Shown in pieces: positions 1 through 5,743 of a stretch of 5,959 nucleotides of DNA. The stretch's first letter is position 1, and each line of letters opens with the position of its first letter. The stretch comes from an uncultured Lachnospiraceae bacterium. Lineage in GTDB: Bacteria; Bacillota_A; Clostridia; Lachnospirales; Lachnospiraceae. Location: positions 1 to 5,959 of the forward strand of contig CADBNG010000083.1 of NCBI GenBank assembly GCA_902795985.1, in the 5' to 3' direction. Under the pieces are notes generated by a model that worked only from the letters and a program-made list of their open reading frames with translations, was not told the origin of the DNA and did not search any database. Made by a program: the position numbers and the translations under genes.

Positions 1-321
1 GAAAAGGATCCGGCAGTCGACGTTGGCGGTGACGTCCACCAGCATCGGTTCATCGCCAAGGAGCGCGTAGGTTTCCGCGAAGAGATTACCGGCGGAGACG
101 TGGCTTAAAATGGTCCGGTTTCCCCAGACGTCATTGCTTTCTATGGTGACGCTTCCTTCCAGGACGAGACCCATCCGGGGGCCGACAGTGCCGGCGTGCA
201 GAATGATTTCTCCTTTTTCATAGCGTCGTTCTTCCGAATGGAGGGCCGACAGGGCTTCTTTGATTTCTTTATCATCCATGCCGCGGAAAATCACGGGCAC
301 TTTTGACGGGTCGTTTTTCAT
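1..321 (-). CDS. Crp/Fnr-family transcriptional regulator, N-terminal sensor domain (C-terminus outside window)
   Basis: Reading the minus strand from the ATG at 321-319 gives 107 open codons that run off the window edge. A ribosome binding site of AGGAAAGGA type lies just upstream. Residues 10-107 resemble the cyclic-nucleotide-binding/effector beta-roll of the Crp/Fnr superfamily: a KGEIILHAGT turn at about 36-45, GLVLEGSVTIE at 51-61, then GNLFAETYALLGD at 78-90 and MLVDVTANVDCRILF at 93-107. The segment has a single cysteine (Cys103) and lacks the N-terminal cysteine cluster of canonical Fnr, so a direct Fnr-type iron-sulfur sensor is unlikely from what is visible. The helix-turn-helix would lie beyond base 1. 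Divergence from a ferredoxin-like gene is like the HcpR-type Crp/Fnr regulators of anaerobes, which control hybrid cluster protein and an associated ferredoxin. That assignment is inference, because no hcp gene is visible. The family call is secure; the ligand is unknown. Confidence 0.88.
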   Translation of the reverse strand, partial: MKNDPSKVPVIFRGMDDKEIKEALSALHSEERRYEKGEIILHAGTVGPRMGLVLEGSVTIESNDVWGNRTILSHVSAGNLFAETYALLGDEPMLVDVTANVDCRILF

Positions 322-340
322 GACAAAATCCTTTCCTGGA

Positions 341-358
341 ATGTGGTTAAAACCACAT
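341..358. promoter_or_regulatory. Perfect palindromic operator, probable binding site of the adjacent Crp/Fnr regulator
   Basis: ATGTGGTT-AA-AACCACAT is a perfect 8-bp inverted repeat with a 2-bp centre, in the 95-bp gap between the divergent genes. The TGTGG...CCACA half-sites resemble Crp/Fnr-type sites (TGTGA...TCACA). Its centre, 349.5, is at -41.5 relative to the start site predicted from the ferredoxin -10 box. It is also only about 28 bases upstream of the regulator's own ATG, so the bound protein could activate the ferredoxin and repress its own gene. The palindrome is seen directly; its function is inferred. Confidence 0.7.
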
Positions 359-384
359 ACGATTTAACCCGACCATACTATACT
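356..384 (+). promoter_or_regulatory. Predicted promoter of the ferredoxin-like gene, activator-dependent type
   Basis: A TATACT -10 box lies at 379-384, giving a predicted start near 391 and a 26-base leader. The -35 position (356-361, CATACG) is poor and partly overlaps the palindrome. A good -10 with a weak -35 and an operator at -41.5 fits a class II activated promoter. Confidence 0.5.
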
Positions 385-416
385 GAACTCAGAAAAGCAA
401 GAGGAGGTCCGTGAAA

Positions 417-1139
417 ATGATCCGGAAAATCATCCATATTGATGAAGAAAAATGCAATGGCTGCGGTCTTTGCGCCGAGGCCTGTCATGAAGGGGCGATC
501 GACATTGTGGACGGGAAGGCGAAGCTGGTCCGGGAGAATTTCTGCGACGGTTTCGGCGACTGTCTGCCGAACTGCCCGGCCGGGGCGATCTCTTTTGAGG
601 AAAGGGAAGCGCCCGAATACGATGAAAATGCCGTGAAGAAAGCACAGGAGGAAAAGAAGATGAGAGAGAACAACCATATGCAGCATCACGAAGGGGGATG
701 CCCCGGATCGGCCATGATGCAGTTTGATCACGCGGAGCAGGCAGAAGCCCCGGCGGCGGCCGCCGCTCGTCCGGTTTCCCGGCTGAACCAGTGGCCCTGC
801 CAGATCAAACTCCTGCCGGCGCAGGCACCGTTCTTCGACGGCGCAAAGCTGCTTATTGCCGCGGACTGCACCGCCTATGCTTATGCCAATATGCATGAAG
901 ACTTCATGAAAGGCCGGATCACCCTCATCGGCTGTCCGAAGCTGGACGCGGTGGATTATACCGAAAAGCTGACGGCGATCATCCGGGACAACGATATCAA
1001 AAGCGTCACCATCGTCCGCATGGAAGTGCCCTGCTGCGGCGGCCTCCAGTTCGCCGCGGAAAACGCCCTGAAGAACAGCGGGAAATTCATTCCCTGGCAG
1101 GTCGTCACCATCTCCCGCGACGGTCAGATCCTGGAGTGA
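417..1139 (+). CDS. Ferredoxin-like 2[4Fe-4S] protein with cysteine-containing C-terminal domain
   Basis: The protein has 240 residues from the ATG at 417. The GAGGAGG at 401-407 is 9 bases from this ATG but only 3 from the in-frame GTG at 411, so the ATG is preferred. Residues 1-60 are a bacterial ferredoxin domain. The first cluster motif is C13-x2-C16-x2-C19-x3-C23; the second is C43-x5-C49-x3-C53-P, a longer spacing than the classical CxxCxxC. A charged linker follows, with a C95PGS motif inside a His/Gly-rich stretch (about 89-98) and an Ala-rich segment (111-117). Residues 125-240 form a second domain with C128, C151, C173P and a C206-C207-G-G motif, which could bind another metal or cluster. 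Proteins of this layout are common in Clostridia and often sit beside hybrid cluster protein or Crp/Fnr genes. The likely role is cytoplasmic electron transfer in redox or nitrosative stress. The ferredoxin domain is certain; the partner and the C-terminal function are not. Confidence 0.88.
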   Translation: MIRKIIHIDEEKCNGCGLCAEACHEGAIDIVDGKAKLVRENFCDGFGDCLPNCPAGAISFEEREAPEYDENAVKKAQEEKKMRENNHMQHHEGGCPGSAMMQFDHAEQAEAPAAAAARPVSRLNQWPCQIKLLPAQAPFFDGAKLLIAADCTAYAYANMHEDFMKGRITLIGCPKLDAVDYTEKLTAIIRDNDIKSVTIVRMEVPCCGGLQFAAENALKNSGKFIPWQVVTISRDGQILE

Positions 1140-1141
1140 CC

Positions 1142-1231
1142 CGAAGGGGACAGTCCCCTTCGTCCCCCTGCTCCGTCCCCTGGACCGCAGGGGACAGTCC
1201 CTTCCGCTCCCTGCTCTGTCCCTTTCAGCCT
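1142..1231. repeat. Tandem GGGGACAGTCCCC-type intergenic palindromic repeat (two imperfect copies, about 44-bp period)
   Basis: Three bases after the ferredoxin stop, CGAAGGGGAC (1142-1151) and GTCCCCTTCG (1153-1162) form a perfect 10-bp inverted repeat around one A. A second unit begins about 44 bases on (GGGGACAGTCC at 1146 and again at 1190), and both are followed by a similar C-rich tail containing CTGCTC(C/T)GTCCC. GTCCCCTG (1175-1182) and CAGGGGAC (1188-1195) also pair around a 5-base loop. Similar GGGACAGTCCC dyads are scattered repeats in clostridial genomes, sometimes near Y1/REP-associated transposases (from memory, not checked). There is no ORF and no T run, so this is not a standard terminator. 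Confidence 0.7.
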
Positions 1232-1239
1232 CGGATTGG

Positions 1240-1268
1240 TTGCGGCAGAAACTAAAACGTGGTACTAT
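1240..1268 (+). promoter_or_regulatory. Possible promoter of the DUF3048 lipoprotein gene
   Basis: TTGCGG (1240-1245) and TACTAT (1263-1268) are separated by 17 bases, predicting a start near 1275 and a 66-base leader. Each hexamer is only a partial match to consensus. If this promoter is real, the hairpin at 1279-1303 forms almost at the 5' end of the transcript. Confidence 0.35.
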
Positions 1269-1278
1269 ACATTTTCAG

Positions 1279-1307
1279 AGGGCAGAGCCTTCAGGCCTGC
1301 CCTTTTT
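1279..1307 (+). terminator. Hairpin plus T run: terminator of the ferredoxin gene or leader attenuator
   Basis: AGGGCAG (1279-1285) pairs with CTGCCCT (1297-1303). An inner GCC/GGC pair encloses a TTCA loop, with one bulged A at 1286. TTTTT at 1303-1307 follows immediately. This is a good intrinsic terminator shape, 140 bases after the ferredoxin stop but only 34 bases before the lipoprotein ATG. If the promoter at 1240-1268 is used, it would lie inside the lipoprotein leader. Confidence 0.55.
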
Positions 1308-1340
1308 GAAAAAGATAGTACAGAAAGGAAGATGCCGACG

Positions 1341-2513
1341 ATGAAAAAAATCCTTGCGCTGATCCTGGCTTCCGCTATGATCCTTACTGTTTTCAGCGGG
1401 TGCGGAGAGGTGATTCTGAAAGATGAGGAGCCTGCGGCCGCACAGGCAGCAGCTCCGGAAGAAGTAAAGGCCGAAGCTCCGGCGGAAACGGCAGCGGCGG
1501 AAGAAACTGCCGCGCCGCAGACTACAGCGGCTGCTGCGACGGAGACCCCGACACCGGCCCCCACCAGCGTCCCGCTGGGAAATGTCAATCCCTTCACCGG
1601 AGAAGCCATCGAGCGTGATATTTCCAACCTGCGGCCGTATGTTTTCATGTGCAACAATATTTCGGTTGCCGTGCCTCACGTCGGTGTTTCCCAGGCCGAC
1701 ATGATCTGGGAAATGATGGACGAAGGCGGCATTACCCGCATGATGGTCTTTTATGCCGATCCCACCAATGTTCCGGTCATCGGTTCGATCCGCTCGGCCC
1801 GCGCTTATAATATCGATACCGCGATGGGCTATGACGCGTTCCTGGTCCACTGCGGATGCTCCAGCGAAGGCGATGAGATGATCGCTGCCTACGGAATGGA
1901 AGATATCGATCAGATCAACGGCCGCTGCGGCCCGGATTCCTTCTACCGCGACCCGGTCCGTTCCGAGCAGAGAGGCAACGAGCACAGCCTGATGGCCGTC
2001 GGTTCCGCGATCGCAGCCAGCCCGGCAGCCCTGGGCTACCGCGTGGAGCATCAGGACGGATACGATTATTCCTACGGACTGAGCTTCAGCGATGACGCGG
2101 TGTCCCAGTGCACGGCAGGTGACGTCAGCAGCATCAATATTACGTATGCCGGCGGCAAAACGGCGGATTTCACCTACAATCCGGACAGCGATACCTACAC
2201 CATGTATCAGTACGGCGAAGAATATACCGACGACGGCGCGCCCGGTTCGGTTCCCTTCAAAAACGTGATCAACATCTTCGCCAACACCTACCTTCAGAGC
2301 GACGGCCAGCATCTGACCATTGATCTGACAAACGGAAACGGCCAGTTCTTCACCGGAGGGAAATATGTGCCGATCCTCTGGTACAAGAACGGCGTCAGCG
2401 ACGTTTTCCATTTCACCCTGGAAGACGGAACGCCGCTGGTGCTTTCCAAAGGCCGCACTTTTGTCGCCCTGAACCAGTCGGGCAGCTACGAAGGCGGAAT
2501 TGAGTTCTCATAA
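1341..2513 (+). CDS. DUF3048 (YerB-like) domain secreted lipoprotein
   Basis: The protein has 390 residues from the ATG at 1341. AAGGAAG ends 9 bases before this ATG and directly abuts the in-frame ATG at 1332, so 1341 is preferred. Residues 1-21 are a lipoprotein signal: MKK, a hydrophobic core, then TVFSG-C21, with Phe at -3 a mild departure from the usual lipobox. Residues 22-79 are an Ala/Pro/Thr/Glu-rich spacer. The N-terminal DUF3048 domain covers about 82-230 and contains NPFTGE (83-88), NLRPYVFM (96-103), VGVSQADMIWE (114-124), EGGITRMMVFY (128-138), IGSIRSARAYNID (147-159) and RGNEHS (211-216). The C-terminal DUF3048 domain (about 245-390) contains FSFSDDAVSQ-like residues, FKNVIN (306-311), IDLTNGNGQFFTGG (327-340) and KGRTFVALN (370-378). 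The molecular function of the family is unknown; it is membrane-anchored outside the cell and expected to be monocistronic here. The family call is strong, with both domains and full length present. Confidence 0.93.
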   Translation: MKKILALILASAMILTVFSGCGEVILKDEEPAAAQAAAPEEVKAEAPAETAAAEETAAPQTTAAAATETPTPAPTSVPLGNVNPFTGEAIERDISNLRPYVFMCNNISVAVPHVGVSQADMIWEMMDEGGITRMMVFYADPTNVPVIGSIRSARAYNIDTAMGYDAFLVHCGCSSEGDEMIAAYGMEDIDQINGRCGPDSFYRDPVRSEQRGNEHSLMAVGSAIAASPAALGYRVEHQDGYDYSYGLSFSDDAVSQCTAGDVSSINITYAGGKTADFTYNPDSDTYTMYQYGEEYTDDGAPGSVPFKNVINIFANTYLQSDGQHLTIDLTNGNGQFFTGGKYVPILWYKNGVSDVFHFTLEDGTPLVLSKGRTFVALNQSGSYEGGIEFS

Positions 2514-2529
2514 AGAATAATGGATTGTT

Positions 2530-2565
2530 GAATGCCGGCGCTTTCTTCCGGCATTCGTATTTATA
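2530..2565 (+). terminator. Probable intrinsic terminator of the DUF3048 gene
   Basis: GAATGCCGG (2530-2538) and CCGGCATTC (2548-2556) form a perfect 9-bp stem with a 9-base loop, 17 bases after the stop codon. The following GTATTTAT is only moderately T-rich, so termination may be partial. It runs directly into the TATAAT of the next gene. Confidence 0.6.
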
Positions 2566-2567
2566 AT
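2562..2567 (+). promoter_or_regulatory. -10 box (TATAAT) for the DUF4428 gene
   Basis: A consensus TATAAT lies 40 bases before the ATG and predicts a start near 2574 with a 34-base leader. No good -35 hexamer is found at 16-18 bases upstream, because that space is occupied by the terminator hairpin. The promoter may need an activator or be weak. Confidence 0.4.
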
Positions 2568-2607
2568 GTGTGTGCAGGCATGAAATCAGAGAAGGAGGAG
2601 AAAACAT

Positions 2608-3390
2608 ATGGGACTGTTTGATAAGAAATACTGCGATGTCTGCGGTGAAAAGATCGGCCTTTTGGGCAACCGTAAACTGGAAGACGGAAATCTGTGCAAA
2701 AACTGCGCAAAAAAACTCTCCCCCTGGTTTTCGGAACGCCGTCACAGCACGCTGGAGGAAATCAAGGAGCAGCTTGCGTACCGCGAGGAGAATAAAGCGG
2801 CCGTCAGCGCTTTCAAAACTACCCGGACCCTGGGCCGGAACATGAAGGTTCTTCTGGACGAGGATGCCGGAAAATTCATGGTCACGGACGCCAGAAATCT
2901 GGAAGAAGCCAATCCGGATGTCATTGATTTCTCCGCCGTTACCGGCTGCGACCTGGACGTGCAGGAACACAGGTCGGAGATCAAGCGGAAGGAGGGAGAC
3001 AAGGAAGTCAGCTTCTCCCCGCCGAGATACAACTATTCCTACGATTTCTACTGCACCATCAATGTAAACAACCCGTATTTCGACAAGATTCATTTCAAGC
3101 TGAATTCCTTCTCTGTGGAAACCGGCGAAGTCCGTCCGACCGTTGGTTACAGTGTGTCCGCACCCGGCCGTTTCGGCACGAACCGCAGCGGCGCCAATCC
3201 GGACTATCAGGAATACGTCCAGATGGGCGCGGAGATCAAGGAAGCCCTCCTGAACGCCCGTCAGAATATCCGGGACGAAGCGGCCGCCCAGGCCGCCCCG
3301 AAGGCCGCCATCAAGTGCCCGCACTGCGGAGCGACCACGATTCCGGATGCGGCAGGATGCTGCGAGTACTGCGGAGTGAGGGTGGAATAG
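2608..3390 (+). CDS. DUF4428-type zinc-finger protein with a second C-terminal zinc ribbon
   Basis: The protein has 260 residues from the ATG at 2608, with AAGGAGG at 2592-2598 nine bases upstream. Residues 9-33 are a treble-clef-like CxxC...CxxC finger (C9, C12, C30, C33; CDVCG...GNLCKNC), the signature of DUF4428. Residues 47-65 form a predicted helical segment (EEIKEQLAYREENKAAV). The middle (about 75-175) is mixed alpha/beta without a recognised motif. Residues 210-235 are Ala-rich and probably helical. The C-terminus is a second zinc ribbon: C237-P-H-C240, C252-E-Y-C255, with an extra Cys251. There is no signal peptide or membrane segment, so it should be cytoplasmic. Proteins with this layout are frequent in Clostridia, but no function is established. 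Metal binding is inferred from the cysteine spacing. The gene is flanked by its own putative promoter and converges on the next gene. Confidence 0.85.
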   Translation: MGLFDKKYCDVCGEKIGLLGNRKLEDGNLCKNCAKKLSPWFSERRHSTLEEIKEQLAYREENKAAVSAFKTTRTLGRNMKVLLDEDAGKFMVTDARNLEEANPDVIDFSAVTGCDLDVQEHRSEIKRKEGDKEVSFSPPRYNYSYDFYCTINVNNPYFDKIHFKLNSFSVETGEVRPTVGYSVSAPGRFGTNRSGANPDYQEYVQMGAEIKEALLNARQNIRDEAAAQAAPKAAIKCPHCGATTIPDAAGCCEYCGVRVE

Positions 3391-3453
3391 TAAAAATATA
3401 CTGAACAGACAGTAAAGCGTCCCATTCGTCGGGCTTTGCTGACATATAACAGA

Positions 3454-3488
3454 CAAAAAACTGCCGGACGGAAAAATCCGTCCGGCAG
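3454..3488 (-). terminator. Intrinsic terminator of the minus-strand lipoprotein gene
   Basis: CTGCCGGACGGA (3461-3472) and TCCGTCCGGCAG (3477-3488) form a perfect 12-bp stem with an AAAA loop. The A run at 3455-3460 becomes TTTTTT after the stem when read on the minus strand. It lies about 70 bases beyond the lipoprotein stop. On the plus strand the stem is followed by CAGTCGGTTTTC, so it could partly stop the DUF4428 transcript as well. Confidence 0.88.
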
Positions 3489-3557
3489 CAGTCGGTTTTC
3501 AGAGAAAAAAGCCGTTACAGAAGTCCGGAAAAAGAAACCGTATCATCGCCATCCGTT

Positions 3558-4184
3558 TTATTTCATCGTCACGCTTTCCATAATCTTCACCACATCCGGA
3601 TCCGTCGCGGAAACGGCCGGCTCGCCTTCCATATCCACCGGGATATTGAACTGGAAAAAGTGTTCGTGATCGAGCGGATAGAATACGGTATGGTAGGTAT
3701 AGCCGGGATTATCGGGTTCCGTTCCATTATTGTGGACCTCAAAGGCGTAGCATTGAGTGCCGTTTATGGAGACGTCGATTTCCTTCACGTCGTCATACCA
3801 GGAGGTGCCCCATCTGGAGTTTTCCTGGGCATCGCCCTGGGTAAGATAGATGTAGACGGTCGGCATGGAAAGGGCGTCCCATTCGCTTTCTCCGCCCTTG
3901 ATGATGGCGTAGGCATCCGAACGAACCGGGTAATTTCCCTGCGCGTCCTTTGCACCGAAGGGGTTTGTCTGTACGATACCGAGCCATCCGTCGGGGACAA
4001 AGACGGTGAAATCTCCCGCGTCCACGGTTTCTCCCTTCGGAGCGGAGGGGGCATCAGCGGTGGAGGCGGACGAAGATGCCGCGGATGAAGCATCGCTGCC
4101 GCCGCCGGAGCCTTTTCCGCAGGCAGTCAGGCAGAGAATCAGTGTTAACGCAAAAGCGGCGATGAGCCAGGTTTTTTTCTTCAT
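3558..4184 (-). CDS. Small secreted lipoprotein of unknown function
   Basis: The protein has 208 residues from the ATG at 4184-4182. AGGAGG lies 7 bases upstream, and the predicted promoter at 4266-4295 rules out longer upstream extensions of this frame. Residues 1-22 are a lipoprotein signal: MKKK, a hydrophobic core, and the lipobox L19-T-A-C22. Residues 23-51 are a Gly/Ser/Ala/Pro linker typical of lipoproteins anchored away from the membrane. Residues 52-208 look like a compact beta-rich domain opening with FTVFVPDGWLG (59-69), with YPVRSDAYAII (85-95), INGTQCYAFEV (140-150) and YTYHTVFYPLDHEHFFQFNI (162-181). It ends in a helix, DPDVVKIMESVTMK. The start and end resemble small extracytoplasmic PsbP/lipocalin-like folds that begin with a 'VPxGW' strand and finish with an 'ILxSV' helix; this is only a fold-level impression. 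No pathway link to its neighbours is apparent. Confidence 0.82.
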   Translation of the reverse strand: MKKKTWLIAAFALTLILCLTACGKGSGGGSDASSAASSSASTADAPSAPKGETVDAGDFTVFVPDGWLGIVQTNPFGAKDAQGNYPVRSDAYAIIKGGESEWDALSMPTVYIYLTQGDAQENSRWGTSWYDDVKEIDVSINGTQCYAFEVHNNGTEPDNPGYTYHTVFYPLDHEHFFQFNIPVDMEGEPAVSATDPDVVKIMESVTMK

Positions 4185-4265
4185 AAGGATTCCTCCTGTC
4201 CGTGGAGCGGGTCGTATTTCGCGGGAAACCCGGGGATGGATCGATTTTTCGATGATTCTTTCTGC

Positions 4266-4295
4266 AGTATAACACAGGACAGGCGGAAACGTAAA
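4266..4295 (-). promoter_or_regulatory. Promoter of the minus-strand lipoprotein gene (extended -10)
   Basis: On the minus strand, TTTACG (4295-4290) is followed after 18 bases by TATACT (4271-4266), preceded by TG in the extended -10 arrangement. The predicted start is near 4259, giving a 75-base leader. Confidence 0.55.
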
Positions 4296-4318
4296 TGACG
4301 GCATGGCCAAAGTCCGCA

Positions 4319-4347
4319 TTGCCAGAAACCGTTCTTTCAGATATAAT
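4319..4347 (+). promoter_or_regulatory. Strong predicted promoter of glnA
   Basis: TTGCCA (4319-4324), a 17-base spacer and a consensus TATAAT (4342-4347) form a near-ideal housekeeping promoter. The predicted start is near 4354 with a 63-base leader. I found no GlnR-type (TGTnA-n7-TnACA) site or recognised glutamine riboswitch in the leader. Only a weak GCCGG/CCGGC pairing (4368-4372 with 4385-4389) is visible. Confidence 0.75.
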
Positions 4348-4416
4348 AATGCGGATAAACAACCCGAGCCGGTCGGTCCGCCTCCCGGCATGACGAACAC
4401 AAAGGAGCAAGGCTCA

Positions 4417-5739
4417 ATGACAAGAGAAGAAATCATCCGGACGATCAAAGAGCAGGATATCGCGTTTATCCGTCTGCAGTTCACCGATATTTTCGGACAG
4501 CTGAAAAACGTGGCGATTACCCGCACCCAGATCGAAAAAGCGCTGAACAACCAGATTATGATCGACGGCAGCTCGATCGAAGGCTTTACCCGCATCCATG
4601 AATCGGACCAGTACCTGTATCCCGATCTGGATACCTTTGCCGTCCTTCCCTGGTTCGACAAAGACAATAAAGTGGCCCGGATCATCTGCGACGTATACAA
4701 TCCGGACGGCACTCCTTCGGCCGGTGATCCCCGGGGCGTTCTGAAAAGAGTCCTGAAGAAAGCCGCGGAAAGGGGCTATACCTTCAACGTGGGTCCGGAG
4801 TGCGAATTCTTCCTTTTCGAAACCGATGAAAAGGGGCATCCCACGAACGAGACCACCGACCAGGCGGGATACTTCGACATGGCCCCGCTGGATCACGGCG
4901 GAATGGTCCGCCGCCAGATCTGCCTGACTCTGGAAAAGCTCGGATATGAGATCGAGGCCAGCCATCACGAGACCTCTGCCGGCCAGCACGAGATTGATTT
5001 TAAATACGCCGAAGCCCTGAACGCCGCGGACAATATCATGACGTTCAAGATGACGGTCAAGACCATCGCGCAGCAGAACGGCCTGCACGCGACTTTCATG
5101 CCGAAACCGGTTTACGGAGTCAACGGTTCCGGTATGCATACAAACATGAGCATTTTCAAGGACGGCCGGAACATCTTCTACGATGAGAACGGCGAGCGTA
5201 AGCTTTCCAAAGAGGCCTACAGTTTTATTGCCGGCCTGATGGCCCATGTCAAATCCTTTACGGCCCTGACCAATCCGCTGGTCAACTCCTACAAACGGAT
5301 CGTCCCCGGCTTCGAGGCTCCCTGCTATGTGGCCTGGAGCGCGTCGAACCGCACCGCGCTGATCCGGATCCCCGCCGCCCGCGGGAATTCCACGAGAGTG
5401 GAGCTGCGCAGCCCCGATCCTTCCTGCAACCCGTACCTCGCCCTTGCGGTCTGCCTGGCCTCCGGCATGGACGGAGTGGAAAAAGGCCTGACCCCGCCGG
5501 ACGAAGTCAGCGGCAACATCTTTACGATGAATGAAGAAGAACGCCGCCTTGCGGGCGTGGACAGCCTTCCCGGCACCCTTTATGACGCCATTACGCTGCT
5601 TCGAAAGGATGAACTGATCATGGGCGTGCTCGGCGATCATATCGCTTCCCGTTACATTAAAGGAAAAATCCGTGAGTGGGATGAGTTCAGGACGCAGATA
5701 ACGGACTGGGAGCTGAACAGATACATGGTTATCTATTAG
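4417..5739 (+). CDS. glnA: Glutamine synthetase, type I-alpha
   Basis: This cytoplasmic dodecameric enzyme makes glutamine from glutamate, ammonia and ATP. The protein has 440 residues, the normal GSI-alpha length. The ATG at 4417 follows AAAGGAG with a 9-base gap; an in-frame ATG at 4303 lies upstream of the -35 box and is rejected. The N-terminal beta-grasp domain covers about 12-100 and carries the Asp50 loop D50-GSSIEGF. The catalytic domain contains GPE128-C-E130-FF, HHE185-TSAGQHE192, NGSGMH241, the flap GFE300-AP, NRTALIRIP (311-319), and RVELRSPDPSCNPY (327-340) with Arg331. All expected metal-, glutamate- and ATP-binding residues are present. The E. coli-type adenylylation tyrosine motif is absent, and the sequence follows the Bacillus subtilis enzyme along its whole length. 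An arginine (R59) sits where the Bacillus feedback arginine R62 lies, so regulation is probably by glutamine feedback rather than adenylylation. It is transcribed alone from its own promoter. Confidence 0.98.
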   Translation: MTREEIIRTIKEQDIAFIRLQFTDIFGQLKNVAITRTQIEKALNNQIMIDGSSIEGFTRIHESDQYLYPDLDTFAVLPWFDKDNKVARIICDVYNPDGTPSAGDPRGVLKRVLKKAAERGYTFNVGPECEFFLFETDEKGHPTNETTDQAGYFDMAPLDHGGMVRRQICLTLEKLGYEIEASHHETSAGQHEIDFKYAEALNAADNIMTFKMTVKTIAQQNGLHATFMPKPVYGVNGSGMHTNMSIFKDGRNIFYDENGERKLSKEAYSFIAGLMAHVKSFTALTNPLVNSYKRIVPGFEAPCYVAWSASNRTALIRIPAARGNSTRVELRSPDPSCNPYLALAVCLASGMDGVEKGLTPPDEVSGNIFTMNEEERRLAGVDSLPGTLYDAITLLRKDELIMGVLGDHIASRYIKGKIREWDEFRTQITDWELNRYMVIY

Positions 5740-5743
5740 TACA

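Noticed and set aside
1275..2411. A 378-codon minus-strand open frame opposite the DUF3048 gene.
   Set aside because: It is the antisense of a well-supported lipoprotein with both family domains; its composition (Arg- and Ser-rich runs) is typical of shadow frames.
3411..3440. A weak stem (AGTAAAGC with GCTTTGCT) after the DUF4428 gene as its terminator.
   Set aside because: It has only 8 pairs with one wobble, a 14-base loop and no T run after it; too weak to call.
2413..3456. A 347-codon minus-strand open frame opposite the DUF4428 gene.
   Set aside because: The plus strand has a strong ribosome binding site and two zinc-finger motifs; the minus frame shows no recognisable protein features.
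4303..4416. An upstream ATG that would extend glutamine synthetase by 38 residues.
   Set aside because: The extension contains the near-consensus glnA promoter, and the ATG at 4417 has a proper ribosome binding site and the normal family length.
4185..4712. A long upstream extension of the minus-strand lipoprotein frame.
   Set aside because: It would run antisense into glnA and bury the lipoprotein signal peptide; the ATG at 4184 has AGGAGG upstream and starts a clean signal sequence.
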